64,000 nt of DNA. Source: Longimicrobium sp. Lineage in GTDB: Bacteria; Gemmatimonadota; Gemmatimonadetes; Longimicrobiales; Longimicrobiaceae. Below the pieces are notes generated by a model. It ran no database searches. It was not told the origin of the DNA and was given only the letters and a program-made list of their open reading frames with translations. Of this stretch, positions 57,741-64,000 are shown in pieces. A program made the translations under genes and the position numbers. The stretch spans positions 37,336-101,335 of the forward strand of contig DASVQP010000007.1 of assembly GCA_036389135.1 (NCBI GenBank), read 5' to 3'. The number at the start of each line of letters is the position of its first letter. Positions within the stretch are counted from its first letter, which is position 1.

Positions 57741-58311
57741 CCTCAGATCCGATCAGCCAAGCCTTGGGTCCGCTCACCACGTCGCGGATGAACGCACTGC
57801 CACGGCGCAGCTTCTCCGCGAGCGCGGCGGGAGTGAGCCGCTGCACGTCGAGCGGGCGGTTCAGGAGCGACTCGGCTTCGACCATCGCCCGGCCGATAGC
57901 TGCGGTGGGCATCCCTTCCTCCACGATCAGCACGTCCACGTCGCTCTCGCGGCGGGCGCCGCCGCGCACCGTCGAGCCAAACACGAACGCCGCCTGGATC
58001 CCCGGCACGTCCCGGAGTACCTCGCGCACGACCTCCACCGGGTCCCCGTGCTCGCGGAGCAGGGTGCGGAACGCGTTCCAGCTGGGATGGCCGGGCACCG
58101 GGTCGAAGTAAACCTTGCCTCCCTCCTCCGCGCGGCGGACGAGCCCGAGCGCCTCGAAGCGGCGGAGCTCGCGCTGCAGGGCCCCCGTCCCCATCCCCGT
58201 GCGCTCCTGGAGAGCGCGGAGGTGAAGGCGCTGGTCCGGGCGCACGAGGAAGTGGGTCAGCAGCCGCACCGTTCCCCCACTGAGCAGCTCTTGGAGATTC
58301 GCCATCTTCAT
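57721..58311 (-). CDS. HTH-MNT nucleotidyltransferase, probable antitoxin
   Basis: 196 residues from ATG 58311. A winged HTH covers residues ~10-72 (RLLTHFLVRPDQRLHLRALQ, MGTGALQRELRRFEALGLV) and is followed by a minimal nucleotidyltransferase with the core FGSTVRGGARRESDVDVLIV (Gly112, Ser113, Asp124, Asp126). In HEPN/MNT modules the MNT protein neutralises the HEPN toxin by AMPylation and represses the operon through its DNA-binding part. Here both functions are on one chain. Upstream in-frame codons extend to 59904 but lie over the subtilisin gene and are not coding. Confidence 0.88.
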   Translation of the reverse strand: MKMANLQELLSGGTVRLLTHFLVRPDQRLHLRALQERTGMGTGALQRELRRFEALGLVRRAEEGGKVYFDPVPGHPSWNAFRTLLREHGDPVEVVREVLRDVPGIQAAFVFGSTVRGGARRESDVDVLIVEEGMPTAAIGRAMVEAESLLNRPLDVQRLTPAALAEKLRRGSAFIRDVVSGPKAWLIGSEDVLLAR

Positions 58312-58370
58312 CGCGGGTTCGCTGGTGTACCCAAAGTTGGTACGCGAGGACGCCGCGGTCAACCCGCACG

Positions 58371-58413
58371 AAAAAGGCGAGCCCCACCCTCCGTCCGAAA
58401 GGTGGGACTCGCC
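58371..58413 (-). terminator. Rho-independent terminator of the subtilisin gene
   Basis: On the minus strand GGCGAGTCCCACC and GGTGGGGCTCGCC form a 13-bp stem with one mismatch and a loop rich in CGG, followed directly by TTTTTC. It lies 24 bases after the stop of the gene at 58437. This is the clearest intrinsic terminator in the window. Confidence 0.88.
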
Positions 58414-58436
58414 GACTATTCCCCAATCGCCAGCGG

Positions 58437-59558
58437 TTACCGGCTGATGATGGGGTCCGGGTTGCCGTCGCGGTCGCACTTGGCGTAGCCGCTGGTGCGG
58501 GCGCCGCCCAGCAGGAGCACGCCGGCGGCGTGCGGGGCGGCCATCGAGGTGCCGCTCATGGTGGTGGTGCCGCCGCCCTTGCGGGTGGAAAGGATGCTCA
58601 CGCCCGGCGCCGCGTAGTCCACCGGCGGGTTGCCCCAGTTGGACCACGAGGGCATGCAGTCGTTTACGTCCGTGGCCGAGATGGTGTATACGTTGTTGCC
58701 GTTGGTGCGCGACGGCGTGGTGGTGCTCGCGTCCACACCCTCGTTGCCGGCGGCCAGGACGAACTTGATCCCCTTGGCGGCGGCGTCGACGATCGCCTTC
58801 TCCAGCGTGGCGTTGGAGCCGCTCCCGCCCAGGCTCATGTTGGCCACGTCGCCGCTGGCGCCCTTGGCGGCCACGTAGTTGACCCCGTTCACCACCCCTT
58901 CCCACGTCCCGCTCCCGCTGTTGCCCAGCACGCGCACCGAGCAGACGTAGGCGTTCGGCGCCACGCCCACCACGTCGATCGTGTTGTTCTTGGCGGCGAT
59001 GGTCCCCGCCACGTGCGTGCCGTGCCCGTTGCCGTCCGCGGGCGAGGTGCCGGCGAAGTAGGTGTGGCAGGCGCGCGACGTGTTCAGGTCGGCGTGGTTC
59101 ATGTCGATGCCGCTGTCGATGATCCACGCCGTCTTCCCCGTGCCGTCGGCGAAGCCGCCCACGCGGCTGATCCCCCACGGCGTGGTCTGCGTGGTCCCGC
59201 CGCCGCCGCCCGGACGCGCAAGCCCCTCCACCGGGTGGATCAGCTGCACCGGGCCGTCGCGCTCCACCAGCCGCACCCGCGGGTCGCCGCTCACCGCCGC
59301 GATGCGCGACTCCGGGATCACGGCCGAGAAGCCGCGCGCCGCGTGTTGGCGAAGGTGGCGGATGGCGAAGCCGTTGCCGCGCGCCAGGTCGGCGGCGGCG
59401 GCGCTCACGTCGACGCCCTCGTGGAAGGTCACGAGGTAGATGGGCGCGTTCTCGGAGCGGGCGGAGACCGGGGTCTCGGGGGCGCTCAGGCGGTTGTCCT
59501 GGCAGCCGACGACGGCGAGCGCCGCGGCAAGGGCGGCGATGGGGGTGCTGCGACGCAT
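58437..59558 (-). CDS. Subtilisin-like serine protease (S8), lipoprotein with I9 prodomain
   Basis: 373 residues from ATG 59558. Signal and lipobox are MRRSTPIAALAAALAVVGC. Residues ~30-105 form an I9-type propeptide (APIYLVTFHEGVDVSAAAAD, RGFSAVIPESRIAAV). The catalytic domain has Asp in TAWIIDSGIDMNHADL, His in GNGHGTHVAGTIAA, Asn in KFVLAAGNEG and Ser in TTMSGTSMAAPHAAGVLL, a full S8A triad. The end PDPIISR is close after the last helix, so there is no extra C-terminal domain. An extracellular protease for nutrient release is the likely role. Start 59558 is chosen over 59624 because it opens the signal peptide. Confidence 0.94.
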   Translation of the reverse strand: MRRSTPIAALAAALAVVGCQDNRLSAPETPVSARSENAPIYLVTFHEGVDVSAAAADLARGNGFAIRHLRQHAARGFSAVIPESRIAAVSGDPRVRLVERDGPVQLIHPVEGLARPGGGGGTTQTTPWGISRVGGFADGTGKTAWIIDSGIDMNHADLNTSRACHTYFAGTSPADGNGHGTHVAGTIAAKNNTIDVVGVAPNAYVCSVRVLGNSGSGTWEGVVNGVNYVAAKGASGDVANMSLGGSGSNATLEKAIVDAAAKGIKFVLAAGNEGVDASTTTPSRTNGNNVYTISATDVNDCMPSWSNWGNPPVDYAAPGVSILSTRKGGGTTTMSGTSMAAPHAAGVLLLGGARTSGYAKCDRDGNPDPIISR

Positions 59559-59924
59559 GAACGTCCTCCGGAAGGCGGGCGAGAGATGCGAGGGCAGGGA
59601 AGCCCCGCGCGGGTGTGGCTGCATTGATCCCCGGCAAGGTGGGGGCCGCGCCGCGGTGCGTTTTGCGCCATCTCCAAGCGTCTATGCTGCAACATCTTGC
59701 GGGTTTTGGCGGAGATGGGCTGGGTGCGTGTGCTGCACCAGAATGGTGCACGCGGAGCGGGATGGTGCGTCGTCGGAGCGGTTGCCCCGAATGTCCGGGC
59801 CCCGCCCGGAAGCATCGCGGCTCTTTCCCGTTCCCCGGCGGGCGCGGTACATTCTCGCCCCCGATTCGCGATTCCTCACGTTTGAACAGATGCCGTTCCT
59901 TCACCTGGTCATTTCCCCGCGCGC
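59559..59924. other. Intergenic region between divergent subtilisin and mprF genes
   Basis: No supported gene. Long frames cross it on both strands without coding character. The promoter regions of both neighbouring genes should lie here; near 59848 a TACATT could be the -10 of mprF, but no good -35 is seen at the right distance. Confidence 0.4.
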
Positions 59925-62477
59925 ATGAACCGCCTTCGAATGTGGGGGCCGGCGGTACTGGGGCTGCTCCTGTTCGCCGCCGCCGGGTACGTGCTGCACC
60001 ACCAGCTTCGCGGGGTCAGCTACCAGGAGGTGCGCGCCACGCTCGCCACGCTGCCGCGCACCGCGCTCCTGGCGTCGGTGCTGATCTGCGCGGTCAACTA
60101 CTTCATTCTCACGGGCTTCGACCTCCTCGGCTTCTACTACATCGGGCGCAGGGTGCCCTGGTGGAAGGTGTCGGTCGCGTCGTTCACCGGCTACGCCATC
60201 TCCAACAGCGTGGGGTTCGCCCTGATCTCGGGCACCTCCGTGCGCTACCGCTTCTACTCGCGCTGGGGGCTCACGGCGGGCGAGATCTCGCGCATCGTGC
60301 TCTTCTACTTCGGCACCTTTTGGCTGGGGCTGCTGGTGCTGGGCGGGTGGAGCCTGGCGCTGGACCCCCACCCCACGCTCAACGCGGCGTGGGACATCAC
60401 GGCGCGGGTGCTGGGGTGGGGCCTCCTGGCCTCGGCGGTCCTGTACTTCACCGCCTCCGCCGTCTGGCGCCGCCCGATCCAGTTCATGCGCTGGCGGTTC
60501 GAGCTTCCGCCGCCGCTGATCGTGGCGCTGCAGTTCGTCCTCTCCACCATCGACTGGGCGCTGGCGGCCGGGATCTTTTACGTTCTGATCCCCCACTCGC
60601 AGCTCTCCTTCGCCGAGTTCATGAGCGCCTTCCTGACGGCGCAGATGATCGGGTTGCTCAGCCACGTGCCCGGCGGCGCGGGTGTGTTCGAAGGGACGAT
60701 GGCCGTCCTGCTGGGCGGCTACCTCACGCCGGAGCAGCTCCTCTCGTCGCTGGTGCTGTACCGGCTGGTGTACTACGTGGGGCCGCTGGGCGTGGCGCTG
60801 ATGATCCTGGTGGCGGACGAGGTGCGCCAGCGGCGGCACTACTTCGTGCGCTGGACGAGCACCTTTGGAGCGCTGTCGCTCCAGCTGGCGCCCAAGGTGC
60901 TGGCGGCGTTCACCTTCGTGGGCGGGGGCGTGCTCCTCTTTTCCGGCGCCACGCCTGGGGAGGAGGGGCGCGTGTACGCCCTCACTCGGGTGCTGCCGCT
61001 GGCGGTGGTGGAGGCCAGCTACTTCCTGGGGAGCGTGGTGGGAGTGGGGCTGCTGATCGTCTCCAACGGGGTGGCGCGGCGGCTGGACCTGGCGTACTAC
61101 CTGGCCGCGGCGGGGCTGGCGGCGGGGATCGCGGCCTCCATCCTCAAGGGCGGCGACTACGAGGAGGCGTCGCTGCTGGCGTTCGTGCTGGTGGGGCTCA
61201 TCCTCAGCCGCCCGGCCTTCGACCGCAAGGCGGAGTTCTTTGACGCGCGCTTCAATCCGGGGTGGATCCTGGCGATGGTGGCGGTGGTGGGTGCCTCGGT
61301 CTGGCTCGCCTTCTTCGCCTTCTCGCACGTGGAGTACTCCAGCGAGCTGTGGTGGCGCTTCGCGGCCAACCAGGACGCCCCGCGCGCCCTCCGCGCCTCC
61401 GTTGGCGCGACGGTGGCGATCATGGCCTTCGGCGTCTTCCGCCTCCTGCGCCCGGCGCCGCCGGAGATCCACCCGCCCACCGAGGATGAGCTGGTGGCGG
61501 CCGCCGCGGCGATCGCGCGGCAGCCGTCCACCGTTCCGTACCTGGTGTACCTGCGCGACAAGTCGCTCCTCTTCAACGAGGACCGCTCGGCCTTCCTGAT
61601 GTACGGCGTGCAGGGGCGCACCTGGGTGGCGATGGGCGACCCCGTGGGCGAGCACCGCGAGGCGACGGAGCTGATCCGCCAGTTCTTCGGCCGCACGGAC
61701 GACTTCGGCGGCGTACCCGTGTTCTACCAGGTGCGAAAGGAGCGCCTCCACCAGTACGCGGACTTCGGCCTCACCTTCGTGAAGCTGGGCGAGGAGGCGT
61801 TCGTGGAGCTGGACGGGTTCCACCTGGACGGCGCGGACCGCAAGCCCTTCCGCCTGGCCCTCAACCGCTTCGCGCGCAGCGGGATGACCTTTCGCGTCGT
61901 CCCCGTCCCCGAGGTGCCCGCGCTCCTTCCGCAGCTGGAGGAGGTGTCGCGCGAGTGGCTGGTGCGCAAGCGCGCGGCGGAGAAGGGTTTCTCGCTCGGC
62001 TTCTTCACCCCCGATTACGTGCGGCGCTTCCCCGTGGCCGTGATCGAGGAGGAGGGGCGCGTGATGGCCTTCGCCACGGTGTGGCCGGGCTCGGACCGCC
62101 AGGAGCTCTCCGTGGACCTGATGCGCTTCCGCGACGATGCGCCGCGCAGCATCATGGAGGTGCTCCTCCTGCAGCTGATGGCGTGGGGGAAGGAGGAGGG
62201 TTTCCGGCGCTTCAACCTGGGGATGGCGCCGCTCTCTGGCCTGGAGCTCTCCGCCGTGGCGCCGGTGTGGACGCGCGTGGGGCACTTCCTTTTCGAGCAG
62301 GGGGAGGCGTTCTACAACTTCCAGGGGCTGCGCAGCTACAAGGAGAAGTTCCACCCGGTGTGGGAGCCGCGCTACCTGGCGTACCCCGGCGGCCTCGCCC
62401 TGGCCCGCATCATGGCCGACGTCTCCGCCTTGATCGCCGGCGGCTATCGCGGCATCTTTCGCCGGGGCGAGCCTTGA
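59925..62477 (+). CDS. mprF: MprF-type phosphatidylglycerol aminoacyltransferase/flippase
   Basis: 850 residues. The N-terminal ~510 residues contain about 14 membrane helices of the lysylphosphatidylglycerol flippase/synthase domain (YFILTGFDLLGFYYIGRRVP, GLLSHVPGGAGVFEGTMAV). The C-terminal cytosolic DUF2156 domain (~525-835) has the GNAT-like folds that take aminoacyl-tRNA: FLMYGVQGRTWVAMGDPVG, YVRRFPVAVIEEEGRVMAFA and FNLGMAPLSGLE. MprF adds Lys or Ala to phosphatidylglycerol and moves the product to the outer leaflet, lowering surface charge and giving resistance to cationic peptides. The downstream flank is the IS-interrupted repeat. Confidence 0.94.
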   Translation: MNRLRMWGPAVLGLLLFAAAGYVLHHQLRGVSYQEVRATLATLPRTALLASVLICAVNYFILTGFDLLGFYYIGRRVPWWKVSVASFTGYAISNSVGFALISGTSVRYRFYSRWGLTAGEISRIVLFYFGTFWLGLLVLGGWSLALDPHPTLNAAWDITARVLGWGLLASAVLYFTASAVWRRPIQFMRWRFELPPPLIVALQFVLSTIDWALAAGIFYVLIPHSQLSFAEFMSAFLTAQMIGLLSHVPGGAGVFEGTMAVLLGGYLTPEQLLSSLVLYRLVYYVGPLGVALMILVADEVRQRRHYFVRWTSTFGALSLQLAPKVLAAFTFVGGGVLLFSGATPGEEGRVYALTRVLPLAVVEASYFLGSVVGVGLLIVSNGVARRLDLAYYLAAAGLAAGIAASILKGGDYEEASLLAFVLVGLILSRPAFDRKAEFFDARFNPGWILAMVAVVGASVWLAFFAFSHVEYSSELWWRFAANQDAPRALRASVGATVAIMAFGVFRLLRPAPPEIHPPTEDELVAAAAAIARQPSTVPYLVYLRDKSLLFNEDRSAFLMYGVQGRTWVAMGDPVGEHREATELIRQFFGRTDDFGGVPVFYQVRKERLHQYADFGLTFVKLGEEAFVELDGFHLDGADRKPFRLALNRFARSGMTFRVVPVPEVPALLPQLEEVSREWLVRKRAAEKGFSLGFFTPDYVRRFPVAVIEEEGRVMAFATVWPGSDRQELSVDLMRFRDDAPRSIMEVLLLQLMAWGKEEGFRRFNLGMAPLSGLELSAVAPVWTRVGHFLFEQGEAFYNFQGLRSYKEKFHPVWEPRYLAYPGGLALARIMADVSALIAGGYRGIFRRGEP

Positions 62478-62627
62478 ACTGCCGTTTCACACAGAGACAC
62501 GGAGGAACAGAGAGGACACAGAGGATCTCAGCGAAGCCCTCCCCTTCCTTGTGGTGGAGTTCCCCCTCGCCGGTGGACACCGAGCTAAGCCCGCGGTGTA
62601 GTAGCCGGGGCCAAAGAGGAGGTGTAC

Positions 62628-62942
62628 ATGAGCGAGGAGCGGAAGCGGCGGCAGTTCACGCCGGAGTTCAAGCTAGAGGCAGTTCGTCTGGTTACGGTGG
62701 GCGGCAAGTCGGTTCCGCAGGTGGCGCGGGATCTGGGCATCCGGCCGGAGATGCTACGCAGCTGGCGGCGCCAGAGCGAGAGCCGAGCCGGTCTGGCGCC
62801 GCGGGACGTGTTCCCCGGAGAGGGTCAGCTTCCCAGCCAGGAGGCCGAGATCCGTCGCCTGAGGCGGGAGCTGGAGGTATCGCGCCAGGAGGTCGCCTTC
62901 CTAAAAAAAGCGGCCACGTACTTCGCTCGGGAGTCGCAGTGA
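62628..62942 (+). CDS. IS3-family transposase OrfA
   Basis: 104 residues from ATG 62628, with the strong site AGAGGAGG five bases upstream. An HTH of IS3 OrfA type is at the N-terminus: RRQFTPEFKLEAVRLVT, then VPQVARDLGIRPEMLRSWRR. A leucine-zipper-like helix (IRRLRRELEVSRQEVAFLKK) at the end mediates oligomerisation. Near the end, codons CTA-AAA-AAA-GCG (62901-62912) form a slippery site where ribosomes may shift -1 to make the OrfAB transposase. The stop overlaps the GTG of orfB. Confidence 0.95.
   Translation: MSEERKRRQFTPEFKLEAVRLVTVGGKSVPQVARDLGIRPEMLRSWRRQSESRAGLAPRDVFPGEGQLPSQEAEIRRLRRELEVSRQEVAFLKKAATYFARESQ
62902..62910 (+). promoter_or_regulatory. Programmed -1 frameshift site (A7 tract)
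   Basis: TAAAAAAAG: seven A's, read in orfA as CTA AAA AAA. A shift of -1 here enters the frame of orfB, which is open from before this point to the end of orfB. This matches the A-tract frameshift sites of IS3-family elements. Confidence 0.7.
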
Positions 62943-63823
62943 AGTACGCATGCATCCGGGCACATCGGCGCAGCTTCACGATCGCACTGATGTGCCGGGT
63001 GCTGGGAGTCTCACGCTCCGGCTACTACGCGGCGCAGGGCCGTGGGCCGGGCAAGCGGAAGACTGCCCGGGAGCGACTCCGCCTGCATGTGCGCGCGGCC
63101 TTTACGAAGTGCCGCAAGCGCTATGGCAGTCCTCGGCTCCACGAGGAGATGCGGGCGCAGGGTGTACGCACGGGACGACGGCAGGTCGAAGCGATCATGC
63201 GGGAGGAGGGGCTGCAGGCTCAACCCCGGCGGCGCTTCGTGATCACAACGGACTCCTCGCACACGCGTCCCGTGGCCGAGAATCGGTTGGAGAGGAAGTT
63301 CGACGTGGAGGACGTTCCTGCAGTGGATCGCGTCTGGGTGGGCGACATCACGTACCTGCCCACGCGGGAGGGCTGGCTCTACCTGGCGGTCGTGCTAGAT
63401 CTGAAGAGCCGCCGTGTAGTGGGCTGGAGCGCGCAGGATTCGCTGGAGACGAGCCTGGCGAGCGAGGCGCTCACGCGTGCTTTGTGGAGCCGGAGACCCG
63501 CCCCTGGATTGCTCCACCACTCGGACCGGGGTGTCCAGTACACCTCGGCCGAGTACCAGGAGTTGCTCACCCAGTACAGGGCCGACGCCAGCATGAGCCG
63601 ACGTGGGAACTGCTGGGACAACGCGGTGGCTGAGAGCTTCTTCGCGACGCTGAAGAAGGAACTCCGCGAGATTCCGCACTGGGACACCCACACCCAAGCG
63701 AAGAGAGACCTTTTCGAATTCATCGAGGTCTGGTACAATCGCCAGCGACGGCACTCGAGCCTCGGCTACAAGAGCCCCGCCGAGTACGAGGACCAGCTCG
63801 CCCTTACTTCGAGGGCGGCTTAA
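62939..63823 (+). CDS. IS3-family transposase OrfB (DDE integrase)
   Basis: 294 residues from GTG 62939. The N-terminal HTH_21-like part (TIALMCRVLGVSRSGYYAAQ, KRYGSPRLHEEMRAQG) is followed by the rve integrase core. The catalytic triad can be placed: Asp in VWVGDITYLPTREGWLY, Asp in LLHHSDRGVQYTSAEY and Glu in RRGNCWDNAVAESFFATLKK. C-terminal YNRQRRHSSLGYKSPAEYE is typical of the family. Produced alone or, after frameshifting, fused to OrfA as active transposase. No inactivating change is visible. Confidence 0.96.
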   Translation: MKYACIRAHRRSFTIALMCRVLGVSRSGYYAAQGRGPGKRKTARERLRLHVRAAFTKCRKRYGSPRLHEEMRAQGVRTGRRQVEAIMREEGLQAQPRRRFVITTDSSHTRPVAENRLERKFDVEDVPAVDRVWVGDITYLPTREGWLYLAVVLDLKSRRVVGWSAQDSLETSLASEALTRALWSRRPAPGLLHHSDRGVQYTSAEYQELLTQYRADASMSRRGNCWDNAVAESFFATLKKELREIPHWDTHTQAKRDLFEFIEVWYNRQRRHSSLGYKSPAEYEDQLALTSRAA

Positions 63824-63876
63824 ACCCCCTGTCTACCGAACGGGGGGAACTCCATGGGTCCCTCTGTGTCTCTGTG

Positions 63877-64000
63877 GTGCGCCGTGCAAAGGCGGCGTGT
63901 TCTTGCGGGTGAAAGTCCCGCCGGAGGAGTTGACGGTACACCTCCGTAGCTACGGGCGGGTGGCGACCGGCGACGGGAGACACCGAGCCGTCCGGACAAC
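63877..64000 (+). mobile_element. Probable group II intron, 5' end (continues beyond window)
   Basis: It starts GTGCGCC, the group II 5' consensus GUGYG, exactly where the type B repeat stops. The hairpin GCGGGTGAAAGTCCCGC (about 63914-63930) follows, a sequence typical of domain I of bacterial group II introns, then GGAGGAGTTGACGGTACACC, GTAGCTACGGGCGGGTGG and GGGAGACACCGAGCC, which also recall domain I of intron RNAs. No reverse transcriptase lies within the window since only 124 bases are visible. I am confident of the repeat junction and less so of the intron class. Confidence 0.7.

Larger units (their letters stand above)
62555..63854 (+). mobile_element. IS3-family insertion sequence, intact, 1300 bp
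   Basis: Terminal inverted repeats: TGGAGTTCCCCC at 62555-62566 and GGGGGAACTCCA at 63843-63854, perfect over 12 bases and extended imperfectly (CGGTGGACA against CGGTAGACA) to about 36. A 3-bp target duplication, TGG, flanks the element (62552-62554 and 63855-63857), within the usual 3-5 bp for the family. Inside are the two overlapping genes orfA and orfB with a slippery A7 run. Everything needed for transposition seems intact. Confidence 0.93.
62485..63876. repeat. Type B repeat, copy 7, interrupted by an insertion sequence and an intron
   Basis: The left arm TTTCACACAGAGACACGGAGG starts at 62485 and the inner part runs to TTGTGG at 62554. The right arm resumes after the IS at 63855 with TGGGTCCCTCTGTGTCTCTG and ends at 63876, where the intron-like sequence begins. 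Removing the IS and one TGG restores a typical repeat core. Confidence 0.8.

Noticed and set aside
59901..62354. Long minus-strand open frame of 817 codons
   Set aside because: Antisense to mprF, composed largely of His, Arg, Gln and Glu with no hydrophobic core; an artefact of third-position GC bias.
1..64000. tRNA, rRNA and riboswitch genes
   Set aside because: I looked for tRNA cloverleaf hallmarks (GGTTCGAATCC-like T arms with CCA ends) and for 16S/23S landmarks and found none that hold up; no riboswitch consensus was recognised either.

Overview
The window is high-GC bacterial chromosomal DNA, gene-dense on both strands. Many short operons overlap by ATGA or GTGA. No rRNA or tRNA gene was seen. 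The small 'DS.G..W.VW' protein at 48740, the short N-terminal domain shared by the two genes at 11767, the frequent secreted lipoproteins and the many interspersed palindromic repeats fit a Gemmatimonadota lineage, most likely a Longimicrobium-like organism. That assignment is an inference from memory of protein and repeat styles, not from a marker gene.

Layout. 1-2.6 kb: the end of a SET-domain protein and a LytS/LytR-type two-component pair. 2.8-11.3 kb: an ATP/ADP-antiporter-like membrane carrier, a double-domain M16 peptidase, a secreted alpha/beta hydrolase, and three adjacent exported proteins sharing a DUF3471-like domain, one fused to a degenerate aldo/keto reductase. 11.7-14.6 kb: an operon of two paralogous beta-barrel-type proteins and a Pro/Arg-rich membrane protein. 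14.7-15.6 kb: an ArsR/AHSA1 pair with an apparently leaderless promoter. 15.9-18 kb: a response regulator and a degenerate-GGDEF/EAL protein. 18-25.4 kb: a secreted protein, a zinc-ribbon membrane protein, the ABC-F ATPase Uup and a cassette of three lipoproteins. 25.7-29.5 kb: the 5-oxoprolinase genes pxpB, pxpC and pxpA with an Nramp-related transporter. 29.5-43.5 kb: small lipoproteins, a sensor kinase, MarR, HAD, VOC, a PQQ-type sugar dehydrogenase broken by an in-frame TGA, an aquaporin, an MFS exporter, an M14 peptidase and an SDR.

43.6-53.7 kb is the most interesting region. It holds an isoaspartyl dipeptidase, three Gly/Thr-rich lipoproteins, an SMP-30 hydrolase and a cyanophycinase. 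About 2 kb further, on the other strand, lie a 972-residue ATP-grasp/GCS2 fusion and a translationally coupled C39-like papain-fold protein. Together they could make and break an unusual amide-linked peptide or cyanophycin-like polymer; that link is my inference.

54.4-59.6 kb: a two-PDZ protein, an ECF sigma factor with its putative anti-sigma partner, an HTH-MNT/HEPN toxin-antitoxin-like pair and a subtilisin with a clear terminator. 59.9-62.5 kb: MprF. The window ends with an intact 1300-bp IS3-family element and the 5' end of a probable group II intron, both inserted in the same copy of the commonest interspersed repeat.

Four repeat types recur between genes and account for most gaps longer than 150 bp. 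Type A: GTAGGGGC palindromes around GCGCGATTCATCGCGC or CAGACCTGCGTGTCTG. Type B: CACAGAGACACAGAGG paired with CCTCTGTGTCTCTGTG. Type C: GGCTTCAGCC and TCCGCGCAGGCGGA-like palindromes. Type E: GCCCCTCCCCC hairpins.
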